The translations under genes were made by a program, and so were the position numbers. Below the pieces are notes generated by a model. It searched no databases. It saw only the letters and a list, made by a program, of their open reading frames with translations, and was not told the DNA's origin. A DNA stretch of 64,000 nt from positions 13,840,977 to 13,904,976 of the forward strand of contig NC_092035.1 in the NCBI RefSeq assembly GCF_042242105.1, read 5' to 3'. Source of the stretch: Pempheris klunzingeri (taxonomy: Eukaryota; Chordata; Actinopteri; Acropomatiformes; Pempheridae). Positions 36,061 to 48,900 of the stretch are shown one piece after another; positions within the stretch are counted from its first letter, which is position 1; each line of letters starts with the position of its first letter.

Positions 36061-39000
36061 GCATATATGCATCTGTCTGTAAGAGGAACTGGATTCATAA
36101 TCACATCGCACCATAAAAACAAGAGCTTTCGTTTCATCCTATGCTGCTTTTCTTCCCTCTCCTACACACCATATATAGATGATTTATTGCTAAACCAAAC
36201 ATTTTTATATAACAATCAGGGCAGGGTACAGTTAAGTAATGCTGGCATCAATAAAGATGTTGTTTCTACTGAATTCCAGAAAGGAATTTGTGATTCTGTC
36301 TGAGAAAGAATTGAGATATCCCCCACATGTTTGGTGAGATCCAACAATTTCACCCAATCCTTGTAAAATATCAAAAAAATGCCAGTAAGTGTGAGCAATC
36401 ACTGCCCTTTACTGCATGTTCCAAATTCAATTCTGTGCTGTCCCAGGCTATATCTCACCCCAACACACTGCACCAACTCAAATTTCTGATATTAACCCTT
36501 TCATGCATAGAGGTCTCTACAGTGTGCAGCTCTTCAGAAGCTGTTTTCTTGAATACACATGAGTTTTGATGGCATAGTTGCACATCAGCCACTACAGTGG
36601 ATGCTACTGCATCATCTCATCCACTGCTACCCAGTGGGAAGCCACTGCAAGTGAAAAAAAAAGAGTGAAACCAAGATGGTCATTTCTTTCTGTTCAAACC
36701 TTCTATAAAAAGAAACCCTTGCAGGTAAGAAAAATGTGGGGACATGAAGTAACATCTAAGGAGTCATGCAATTGCTAAATTTTCCAAGTATTGATTTTAT
36801 ATTGGGAGGAAATTATGATTTATCACATGTCCACTGAATTGTACATCATGCATCACTAGCTAGATTTCAACTACTGGACATGTAAATATATCTTTATAAA
36901 ATATGGGTTGAAAAAAAGAGTTTTTCAGCCTGAGGATGAATAAAAACACTGACTGAGGTTATCATAACTCATGCATGAAAGGGTTAAATACATTAATCAT
37001 GTGATTTATGGAGGACACAGAAGGATTATACTACCTGAAAGGTCAAATCCAGGACAGGTTCCCTGAATAAAGTTCAACATCCTGGCTGTGTGCACAGACT
37101 AATCTCATTTTTTAAAAATGTAGCAAACACCACAACAGCTTTGGTCATTTTGGGCTGAGGTAAGAACTGCTGCGACTGTCTAGGAACTCATTAGTTTCCA
37201 GTCTTCTTCTTGGATCTTCTAGTCGATGTACGCAGTGTTATGATGAGAAGCTCACGCAAGAAGACAGACTCAAATGCTTGACGCCAACAGATGGTGAAAA
37301 GGAGCGGGGAGCACACAAGGGCAGGAAGTCAGGAAAAGCTGAACGCCACAAACAGGAAATGCATAAAACATGAACTAAACGTAATAAACTTTTCTCCAGC
37401 AAATGTGCCAAGCCAGTGTGAGACAGTGTGAGACAGTGTGAGACAGTGTGAGACAGTGTGAGACCGTGTGAGACAGTGTGAGACAGTGTGAGATTATGCT
37501 CTACTATTTCAGGTTGAATAAAGGACTGTGATGGCTAATTCTTAAAATTGACATTTCCCCTTGATGTGTCACCCCTGAGGTGACCCAGAATATAATAGAC
37601 TCAACTGTTTCTTTGAGGCACAGTAACACATAGGTACAAGCAGACACAAGCCTGTTGATTTGTACAGATGTGTTTCTATAAATAAAATCAAATGTAAAAG
37701 TGCTTTGAGTGGTCTAGAAAGGCACTTGTACAAATACAGAGCATTTACCAATCAGCTGATAGAAATCACCTAACAATATTCAAGCAGCAAAGAAAAACTC
37801 TTAACAGATGAATTGTGATCATTTAATCCATATTATTAGAGGGTTCAATCAAGAACCTGTCTGAAGCAGCTGTATTTGTGCTGTACACACACACACAATG
37901 CTAAAAAAAAGAAAAAAGCTATTTTGAAGTAGGAGATTATCCATGAGTATTATCATCTTTTTATACTCATTATCCATGAGTATAAAAAGATTTCATTTCT
38001 TCCAGTTGTACTTCAGTGAGTGTCTGTGACCACACACACGTTCTAGCTGTTTCTTGGTGTAGCCACTTTATCTTCATCTTTATCTTTATCTTAAGTCTGG
38101 CTCCCACTTTTCCACAACTTTAAGAGGTGAGGTCAGACTTTTGGGCCTTAAACTGCCTGACTTTTATATTAGCTGTGTTGAAAAGCATCTGATGCACTGA
38201 ATGAGAGGTGACTGTGTGGAATACACTTCTTAACAGGAACAATAATTCCACTATGAGACACTCTGTTGTGATATTGGGCTATACAAATAAAATTGAATTG
38301 AATTGAATTGAATTAATTCCATAAAGGGAACTGTGTCAATGGATGCTGAATTTTGAAGGAAATGACTATTAGACAGCGCCATCGTGTGGTCATTTACAGC
38401 AGTACACACAGAGAGGGAGAAGGCCAGATGTTAGTGTTGAGGGTGTGTGTGTGTGTGTGTGTGTGTGACAGTAAAACAGTCAGTGAGGAGGGTTGTTGAT
38501 GATCCCGTGTGATTCCCCCCCTTTAAATTCATTAAATAGAATCTGGATGTGCTCCAACTGAGTCGTGCTGTTAATGATCATTTGGATTTGGGCCACACTT
38601 ATATCTACTACATCTGATATATCTGACTTGTGGCCCGGTTGTGAGTTGATATTCTGTGTTGTTCTACTAAGAAGTATTTGAGTATCTATGAGCCAAAAGG
38701 GCCAGTGAATGAAATATGATGGAGGGAGCACATCTAGTATCCAATGGCAACAGGTTCCACAATGGTGGAGCAGCACCTACAAAGGCTCTGTCACTTTTTA
38801 GTTTTTGTCGTGACTGTGGGACATTCAATAGAGATTTGCTGTTAGATCTAAGAGACCTGTGAGCTAGCTGCCAGGGAATCAGGTCTGTGATTTAAGATCA
38901 GGCATTGAAAGCAATCAGCAAGGGTCCTAAATTGAATTTTAAAATGAAGAGAGAGCTCGTGGGATGATGTCCTCATGCTTTTTAGCATCAGTCATTATCC

Positions 39001-40286
39001 TTATCCTTTTCTTTGGAAATGATTTTTTAACAACAGAATTGATCTTTTTGTCATGACAGAGCTCAGACCAAAGATGTTACCGAGGTTTTTTGCAGTTTAC
39101 TGGCGATATGACATAGAGGGACAAAGATAATTACTTCTACTTAATTACAGTTCAGCTGAAGGAAATGATCTACCATCCAGCCTTACATGTGTAGGTGGGA
39201 CTCTTGGGAATCCCCAGATGTCAGTGGGAGTTACAGCTGTGAATCATCATCAGAGAAATGGCAGGAGATGCTGTACCTCCTCATAATGATGCGCTCATAA
39301 GATCACCAAATGTTCACCAGCTGGTCTCCAACCGTCTCTCTGCTGAGCCATTCCTTCTGAAAATAGCTGCTGAACAAGAAAATGACAGCATGTCAGTTCT
39401 CTGTCCGTACTGAAGACAATGATGGAGCACTTCTACACCTCCATCACCAGCTCCTGCATCTCCAGGACACTGTGGCTGGTCCCCTCATGGCCGAACATAA
39501 ACTTTTTGAAACTCGACTTTTTGGCCCATCAATACTTTCTTTTTCACGAACATCAAACATTTTAAATGATGTTCTAAAATGTCACAGGTATTGAGAAACT
39601 TTAACCCTTTAACAGGTGAGGGACCACATCTGGTAACTTAAGTGGGAGTTCAAAATGCCCCCCCCCCCTTGCCTCACCATGAGGCAGTAGAACTACCAGA
39701 TTTCTCCAAGCCAATCAGCGACAATCAGGCTACATGACACACCGGCAAGAAACCATATATGGTGACTTCACTGACCCTGATTTTCACCATAAAGGGTTGA
39801 AGTTTTGAATTTCTAAGTATTTCAATGAGTGCCATATAAAGGGTTAATGCAGCAACAATTCACAAGTCATAAAACTACTTTGCAGAAGTGAAAGAGAAGA
39901 AGAAAAAAGGCTGTGGCTGGTTAATGTGTATGTGTTCGTAGTTAGATGTGGTCATTTATGTGATAAAACCCCCACTGCTGTATTCTGACTGATTTCATTT
40001 GTGTCTGCAGTAACAGCTCGTGGTCTCTGCCTTCACACACTTGGGTCAGCGTGACTTGTTCAGACTGGTGTCACATATTGGCCACATTCAGAACGTAATC
40101 TAACTACTGCAACCAAACTAGCAGTCAGTCAGAAGCGAGGAGCGGTTAGTCAGTAAGAGTTTCAGTCAGGCATGTGACAGGGCAGCTAACAGTGAGGCCC
40201 TGATTGCTGTCATTATCTACTTCCTGGTTTTAGCCGGGTGAGTAGTAGAGGATCAGTGTAGTGTGTGTAGCAGCATGTGACTCAGT

Positions 40287-40317
<31 letters not shown>

Positions 40318-41947
40318 GTCAGTGTGCGCCTCACATTGAGTGTAATTAAAGTCAGCAAGAAAGAAGAAGAGAGGGAGGAGGAGGAGCAGCAGGAGGAGGA
40401 AGAGGAAACCATCTAAACTTGGGGTGAAGAAGGGACAAGAAGAAGAAGAAGAAGAGGAGAGGGAGGAGGAAAAAGCTGAAGAGGACTAAAGAGAAGCAGA
40501 AGCACTGTGGCAGTGATAGGAACTGGACTACTACAGCACTGATACTGACAGCACCACTACTGAGTGGGAGACGTGGAGAGGAATGCTGGGAAGGATTATC
40601 TCCCTCAGTACTCAACACTAATCTCTCAACACACACACACACTCACGCACACACACACACACACACCTTGTGTGTCTTGTAAAAGACCTTTGGCATGTGG
40701 ATTATTGACTTTGTAGCCTCTGCAGGGTAGCCATGTTTGAAGTCCAATAGCAGTGTAGGTGTTGTAATGATACTGAGTGTGACACTTTTAAGAATGGCTG
40801 TTTGAGTGTAGTATTGGCTTTACACTTCATTGCTTTAATCTCCCTGCAGTGCTGTTCTGCAGGTGTACCTGGAGCAGATTGCAGTAAAAGCTGCACATTT
40901 ATTCTAATACATTAAGCATAGTGCACGTAGTTGTTTGAGTGCAGTGTGTGAGGAAAGCACTACATATTATTTAAGTGTGTGTATTTAGTAAGATGTCCTG
41001 TTCCGTCGCGTTTACACCACAGCTTCAGAGGAGTGGTTTAAATGTGGGAGTCTGTGTCTCTTACAGGTCATATTTTCAACCGTGAGAGCTTCATGACTTG
41101 ACAGTGAGGCAGCTGGTCTTGTGCAGAGTAGGTGAGATCCCATGCCCACACTTTAAGGAGCATTCCATTAGCAGCTTGGTGGCTTCATAGAAAGCCTGCA
41201 GTCAGTAGGGCTTTAATTTCTCCCCAAGAATTCCTTAGGGAATATTTGGAATACTTAAAGGAAGGAATTCAGGACTTAAGTCATATAAGGACTTCTCCTT
41301 ATAAGTATACTCCAATTTTTACAAGAACAAAATTCCAGGAGTTGTATCTTATGCTGCCAAGATGTGAGAAGTCATGAGACCTCAGGCACAAATTCACATC
41401 ATGGATCCTGAGCTGGGAGCAGACGCTGATCTGGGGCATGAGGGCAGACCAGAGGCCTGTGGTGGTGGCCCCGAAGAGCAAAGCAGGGAGACGGGAACGG
41501 AAGGAGAGGGGTTACTAAACGTGACGGGAGGCGATGAAGAATTCAGCTCTGCATCCTCTTCTTCTAATTCGTCCCTGCCCTCCTCCTCTTCCACTGTGCC
41601 CCCAGTCCTCTCCACGCCCCCACCAGTCTGCGTGGAAGTGGAGGAGAGGGAGATGCTGTCCGGCTGCTCTAAGTCTTTCACTGGACTCAAGCTCTTCACC
41701 AGGAGGTAAGAAAGAACGACTGAAAGAGAGTTAAAACAAGAACCAGAATTTGAAATAATTGAAAAGACATGGATGTATGACTGCAGTCTTCTCTGCACGG
41801 GTGCAGTACCTGAGATTAACCAGCAGGTGGAGCCATAGGCTGAGAGTCAGCCTCCTGTTCTGATTAGACAGGATGTGAACAGATGTGTAGTACTTGGACG
41901 TCCCACTAAGACAGCTCACAGCTGCAGTAACAGCTCTCAAGCCTTAT

Positions 41948-42021
<74 letters not shown>

Positions 42022-42875
42022 TCACACTCTCAGACACACTGCTGTAGACCCTCTCTGACGCACATTTCTAGTACAACAGATGTTCAACTATAGACCATCG
42101 CACAACCTTAGATCTGCAGACATCCAATAATGCAGCCATATGATGAGGCCTTATCCTTATGTGTTGTTAAAGGTTTAGTTCACACATTTGGGGAAACATT
42201 TGGGTTTTTTCCTGCGGCGCTATTTTCTGCTGTCCTGGTGAATCAGAGCAGGATCTGGATTATATTTATGCATGTGTTTGTGTGTGAATGTGTCTTTGTG
42301 TGACCTTGCCAATGGGTCACTAGTCATCATGTGGACAGGGGACATGATTCCCACGGCAACAGGGGCCACAGTTGTCATGCCAACAGCAACAACGATGACA
42401 GCAGCGCCTCCAGCTTGGCTAGACACTCCACTAGACAATTCTCAGTGTTTATGGGTGAGGAGCAAGAGATCGTGGTTCGTCTTGCCTTTTGTTAGCTCGG
42501 GTGAAAATGAAGTGATGCAGTCAGCTAACTAGACAACAAAACAGTTCTTCAGACGCTGAAGTGGTGCTGTGGTGTTTCTTTCCATCTTTGAGGGTAAATG
42601 TTGTTATAGCTTTCACCCCTTTTAGCTTTTTTAGCTTCTTTAGTAACGTGTGAGAATCCCTAACTCCATTTCTACATGCAATGTTTATGGGTTGGAAATG
42701 AAATGTCTAATGATCACTGTTTGTATTGGGGATCCTATTAATCTGTTCTTAATTCACACCTCTAGTTCAGTTCATGGAATTTAATCTTGAGTTGCTTACA
42801 GTGTTTTTGTATAATGTCATAATCGCACAATCTTTCTTAAGGCCTTTCCGGTTTCCTCTTTCTCTCAGTGCACGA

Positions 42876-42906
<31 letters not shown>

Positions 42907-45900
42907 CACACAGTTTTGCACTCAGCTTGTCAAGGAAGTACAGTTATTTTAGTCCTCTCTCAGGCTCTCTCTCTCTCTCTGGACCACGCCCACTCTCTCT
43001 CTCTCTCTCTCTCTCCCCCCTTCTCTCACACACACTCTCTCTCCCTCTCTCTGTCTCTCTTCCTCCTATCACACTAGCTGTGTCTCTCACCCCTCCCTCT
43101 CTGCTCACCATTAGTGGTCTCTGTACACCAGGATTTAGTCTTTAGATTGGTAGATAGATAGATGAAGTGAGGAGAAGTGGAGGCATGGATGGAATGGATA
43201 GCTTTCTCTTCATGTTTCAGGTTGGCTTGTCATTTCTTCTTTCTTTTTTAAAATATGTATCAGGATAAAGAATATTGCATTAGCTTTATTTAACATTTTA
43301 AGAATGTAAATTAATTCCACACCATTGTAGGAATAACTTTCAGTTTTGTTGTATTAAGAAAATGAACTGTGACAGTGAACTCAGTGATAGTCAGTAACGT
43401 CAGTGATGCAGTGCTGTGTTCTTCCTAGTTATCACTCAACTCGCATAAATAGCAGCATGAGCAGCTGATATGAACAAACTTGAATGACAGATAAGGTGAA
43501 CACGCAGGCCAACAACAGCTAGGTCATGCTGCTACTTCCACAACTTTAGCTTTCAGGTTTTATTCATGGTGGTCAGCTACGTCTTAGGGGTTCTGGTACT
43601 AAAGGCCTTTGGAAGCCGTCTTAAACAAAGTCACTCGTCGTTTATCAAGAGGCAAAATTTCGTTTTATCCTCTGCTTTTCAAATACATTGTTTAAAAGTG
43701 TGTTAAAATGTGAGCGGTTACATTATTATTATTATTATTAGAGGAATATTTAGCTTTACCAATTTAGCTGTCGCCTCTGCTGTTAACTTTATTAACTCCA
43801 AAGAAAAACTAATAAAACTTATTGTCTGGTGCTTCATTAAATAATACAGTGAGTACAGTGGATCAACTTTGAATTCTTATTATTGTTAAATTATGTTGAC
43901 AGACCCACAGACAGTAATCACTGATGTTCCCCTCAGCTCTGTGGAGCTTTTAAAACTTCTTTCATCGCTTTGGTCTTCTGACAGCTTCACTGTTCTGGTT
44001 CAGTCTTTCTCTTGTCATTGTGCTGTTTCCAGCTGTAAAACTTCACGCATATGAGTTGTCCAGCTCCAAATTGCAGACTCACCACTAGATATTTGTCTTG
44101 CACAATGTTAAGAAGGCGAACCTGTTTGCCATATCAGCTTGTGATGTGGTGATGTGTCAGTGTTGTGCTTACTGAATTCTAACACTAAGCTAAGGTTCAG
44201 TAAAAGGATATTATCTTAAGTATTTAATACTTAAGTATCATATCTTCTCTTGTTGTGCTTTTAGTGCCTGTTAACAGAGGCGCTGGGGATTATGCTGAAT
44301 AAGATTATATTGGTGCCCGTGTGTGTGTGGAATTATGTGTTTTGGTATGATTACAGTCATTGGGCTGACATAAAAGCTGCTATTTAGACTAAAAACATGT
44401 CACCATGCCTTTTTGTGCTGTTAGTCTTAACAGCACAGAAAGAGAGCGATAATGAGAGCACGAGAGCGAGCTACTGTTTGGATTGAAAATAGAGAGAGAG
44501 GGACGCTGTGTGGGGGCGTGATGGGCACACAAAACATTGTTTAAGTCTCAGTACAAGAGATGGGGGTTTGTCAGTGTTCTAAGGCTGTGATAAGATAATG
44601 TGTGATAAGTCTTTTGCAGCATTCATGCATGATAGAGATTAGTGACTCTGCAAAGCCAAACATCAGTCTGAATTAAATATGTATATATTTAATTCAGACT
44701 GATTTAGTCTGATTCAGTCTGATTTTGTTTTAGTGTTCCAGATCCCCAAATTTCTGTTCATACTTTGAAAGTCGATGTCAATAGTACAGGACTGTAATCA
44801 CCTTTTTAAGGTTTTTTTGTAAGCATTTTGAAGCAGAAAGCATTTTGAAGCAGAAATCCTGGATGATTGAGTAAATATTAAACGAAAGGTTAAGCTGTTA
44901 AGCCTCTATTGGTCAATATGAAGTGGCCAAAAAGAGTAATGATAAACTTTGACTCCACTCACACTATTTCCTCTCACCTCCTCCACGTCACCTGCCCCTG
45001 GCCTTTTTCAGCTTCCCTCAGTCCTTCTGTCTCCCTTCTCTGTCCACTGAGTCCACAAGAGTCAACAAGAGGCTATTCGGTAAACTATTGCATGCTGTTC
45101 ATATTTGAACAGCATCCACAGAGGACGTTTCCCCATGTCCCCACCCTCTGCTGGTATATATGAGAAATTCTTCAGGAGATGGGAGTTGAAGACCTCCCGG
45201 ACAGGGGCCTCCACCAGATGCTCCTAGCACACCCTCGCTACATGCTTGGGTTTACCAGGTCTGTCCAGCAGCCTCCCCACCAGATGGTGATTAGTTGACT
45301 GCTCTGCTCCTCTTGTCACCGGAGTGTCCAAGACATACTGCCGCAGATCCGATGACACAACCACAGAACATGGTGTTTGTCATGGCCAATCCATGCCCAG
45401 CACAGAAGTCCAACAACAAAACACCACTCTGGTTCAGATCAGGCCACTCGTCCCTTCTCCAGGTATTTCCATCATTACCCACGTGAGCGTTGAAGTCTCC
45501 CAGTAGAACTATGACGGCCAGACGACACCCCTTCCAGGAGTTTGGTTCCAGAGCCGACACTATGCGTAGAAGCGAGCCCAACTATATCTAGCTGGTACCA
45601 CTCAGCCTCCCGAACCAGCTCCAGCTCCTTCCCCGCCAGAGAGGTGACGTTCTATGTCTCTAGAGCCAGTCCGCACGCCCAGTACTCTGCCTCGGCCTGT
45701 TACCTGCTTGCCTTGCAGCTGACCCCTGTAATGACCCCTGTGGGTGGTGAGCCCACAGGGCGGAGGCTGCACATTATTCCTTCGGGCTTGGCTCGGCTGT
45801 ACTCCAAAAAGTGTAGTCTTTCTTCCTGGATTTCTTCCTCATTACGTGGCCCACTGCACATGCTCAGCGGTGTCACTTTACTGTCTGAACTTTTCACACA

Positions 45901-48900
45901 TAATCCCATATGGTTTAATTATTTGCAAACCATGGCCTGGGTGAATACTCGATTCTGATTGGCTGCTGGGTGTTTGTAAAATGTGATAAACCGTCTTTAG
46001 CCTGTCAGTCTGAGAGCCTGTGATCTGGAGCTTTCGTCTGCTGTCCTGAAAACCTGTTGCTTTGTGGAGAATCAGGGAAACAATCCTGTAGGGTAAAGTC
46101 GGAAACAAGCGATCATCTCACATCTCACATTCGGCTCGTAGCTCGAGGCTGCAGTGACAGTAATTGTTTGTGAAAATCTTGATATTGATTTGGGGACAGT
46201 GACAGAGTTGGTTAGCAAGACAGTCTTGTTGTTCAACATGCTGTGACATTATATTTACTGACTGTCAACCATATTCAACCGTTATTAGTGTTGACTCTTG
46301 CTAGCATTCCGTTAGCTTTCTGAGCTAAAGGGATCTATGAGCTGAGTGGACTAGAAATATCTCCCGTTGCCTTGTCATATCTATGATCCATCCTATTTAC
46401 CGGAGGAGTGAACAGTGTTTCCATTGCATAAGAACCTAATGGGATAATAATGATTGATCCACGTATCAGCCAGACCCTCAGGCGTTTTAGATTTAGATTT
46501 TGGTTGGAAAACACATGAAAATATAAATGTATTAATTTTTTTTTCTTGGTATGAGCAGGATAATGCCCTTTGAGGTGTCCATAATCAGGAATTAATGGAT
46601 GATGTGGAGGCAGACAAACGTCCTTAACAACACACACCTTGTCGGGCATTATCCCTTACATGATGAGTGATGTCTTTGCGTGTCATTTGGGAAATCTCGT
46701 CAACACTTCTTCTGACATCTCTTTTGTAATGTTTATCTCTGGGGTAAATATGTTTTGGACTGCAGGTGATTATTTAGTTTCAGCACCGCTGTTGGCCGAA
46801 GGGGCAAATTGTCAGAAAGGATTACTCATTGCACTGCATCCTGCTTTTTTAACCTAATCTTAAACTATGGTACCACAGAGGTTTAGAAAGGCACCTGAGG
46901 ACACAGAGTCACGTGGAATTAGAAGTAGAAGAAGCAGGTTGAAACAAACATCACATGAGTGGAAATTAAACTGTGGATTACAGTATGGGATAGGTACATT
47001 TTCTACAGACAGTATAAATCACTTCCTTTCTCGCTTTCAAGCAAAGGTTTGCAGAGATGAGAGCTACAAATACGCTCCAAAGCTTGGTTTCACCCCAGCA
47101 AGAAAAACCACATTGCTTTAGAACACTCTTTATGTCAGTATATTTGCATAGTTCCCCCCCCGCCATTTTTCATGTAAATATTTAAGCCAACACCACAGAG
47201 CTCTGGATAGTCTCATACACTTACACACACACACACACACTCTTCATTCTTTCCATGAAGTGCACCCAGGCAGTCCACCTGAGCTGGCTGCCCATTCAAC
47301 AGAGGTTTTACACTCCTTTGTACTCAAGAACATAAGTATTCCTGTAAATTAAAAATTAATGCCATTTTCCTTTTTAGCTCACCAACACTCGGCTAGTATG
47401 AGACAGAGGTAAACTGACATTTAAAAAATGGCAAACATGCTGCCCCTTTTATTGGGTATTGCCAGATAGTATTATTTGTTTAAAGCTTCATCTGTTTTGT
47501 GTGATGTGTGATCTTGGTTAGTCCACCTGCACAACTGCAGTATTTAGTGTTTTTGGTCTGATGGTGGTGCTGAACTAAAGTTTAGGACTATTCTATACGT
47601 ACAGTTGTGCAAATGATTACTTTCCACTGAAGTCTGACACCACTGCTCTCTGCAGGAAAATGGTGGATTACTCTCTCCTGTTTGGGAGTGAGTTTCTGGC
47701 CCAGGTGAGGTGTCAGTTATCTCAGGTCTTGATCACAAGTGAGGGTAAAATTGAGCCGATTAGCGTGGTGTCCGTGGTAATGTGAGCGCTGTACCAGACC
47801 ATTGTGGTTAAGAGAGGGCTGAGCTGGAAGGCTAAGCTTTCGATTTACCGGTCGATCTGCCTCGGGTCATGAGCTTTGGGTAGTAGACTTGAAAGTATGA
47901 AATTGCAAATACAAATAGACAAAAATGAGTTTTCCTCCCTTGGTGTCTGTGCTCAGCTGTAGAAACAAGGGAGTAGAGCTCCAGTTGAAGTGGTTTGGGC
48001 GTCTGGTCAGGATATCTTCCTGGTGTCTCCCCTTCGAGGTCTTTTGGGCGTGTCCAACTGGGAGGAGACCCTGGGGCAGACCCAGAATTTGCAGGAGCGA
48101 TTATAATTCTCATTTTTCCTGGGAGTGCCTCGGGATCCCCCAGGAGACCTGGAAGGCTATGCTCAGGGGGGCTTTTGGAGTGCCCTGCTTTGCCTGCTAC
48201 TGTGTGGTTTAAAGGGTTAGCTTGGATCCAACACAATGCTTGTGGTAATTGACTGAGGCAGTGGTAGACCAGCAACACTCTTGTTTCTCAGACACTAGGA
48301 TAACAATCTGAGTCTATCAGTGGCAAAAACAGGCACTTTTAGCGGACATACTTTGACAGGAGTGCCCCAAAAAGCTTATGTTGTAGCCCTTTGGCAGCTG
48401 CTGGCTGAGGTGATCTACTGGATCATCTCCAAATTGTTCTGTATCCGTCAGTCATTTCAAACCCAAAATGCGGCCAAGGTTTAAAAATACCCGTTATCCT
48501 TTAACCATTGGGTAGCAGATAGAAAAACATGATGACTTCTTTGGAATGGCCACTTTGATTGACGTGGAGGTACTGTAGGCAAACTGGTGTTCAGGCATGA
48601 AGTTACTGACAGACAACTTGTATTGTTGTTTAAGGATGACTCATTGGGTCAAAATCTTTGCTGCATGTCTGAATGTAGTGGCAACAACGGGCATGGACTC
48701 AACAACCACAAACTATACTAATAACCACAAACACCACTGCATTGTTTCCTGTTTCAACATTTTTAAGCATGACAACAAAGGTCCCCTAACCTTAAGGACA
48801 TTTTAACCCAAACCATTCTCTTTCCCCGAATTCAACCATGTGGTTGTAGTGCATAATGGAAGGCGGAGACAAATGATGTTGCTCTGCTGATTGGAGCATC

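Larger units (their letters stand above)
25370..41400 (+). other. dgkz intron after start exons A
   Basis: 16 kb without a supported exon; contains the repeats listed separately (MITEs, minisatellite, LTR-like fragments, SINE-like and LINE tails). A purine-rich tract at 40360-40500 (GAAGAAGAAG, GGAGGAGG) may belong to the 5' UTR or promoter of start B. Confidence 0.6.

Noticed and set aside
37414..37493. Eight 10-bp repeats as a possible CRISPR-like array
   Set aside because: Units are directly adjacent with no spacers, in a vertebrate intron; this is an ordinary minisatellite.
44662..44703. Hairpin as a microRNA precursor
   Set aside because: The stem is 19 bp with a 4-base loop, too short for a vertebrate precursor.
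47656..47704. A 49-nt segment with good acceptor and donor inside the dgkz intron, open in the expected phase
   Set aside because: Its DNA (AATGGTGGATTACTCTCTCC onward) continues directly into the LINE fragment to its right and resembles LINE sequence. Its outgoing phase also does not fit the exon at 59853.
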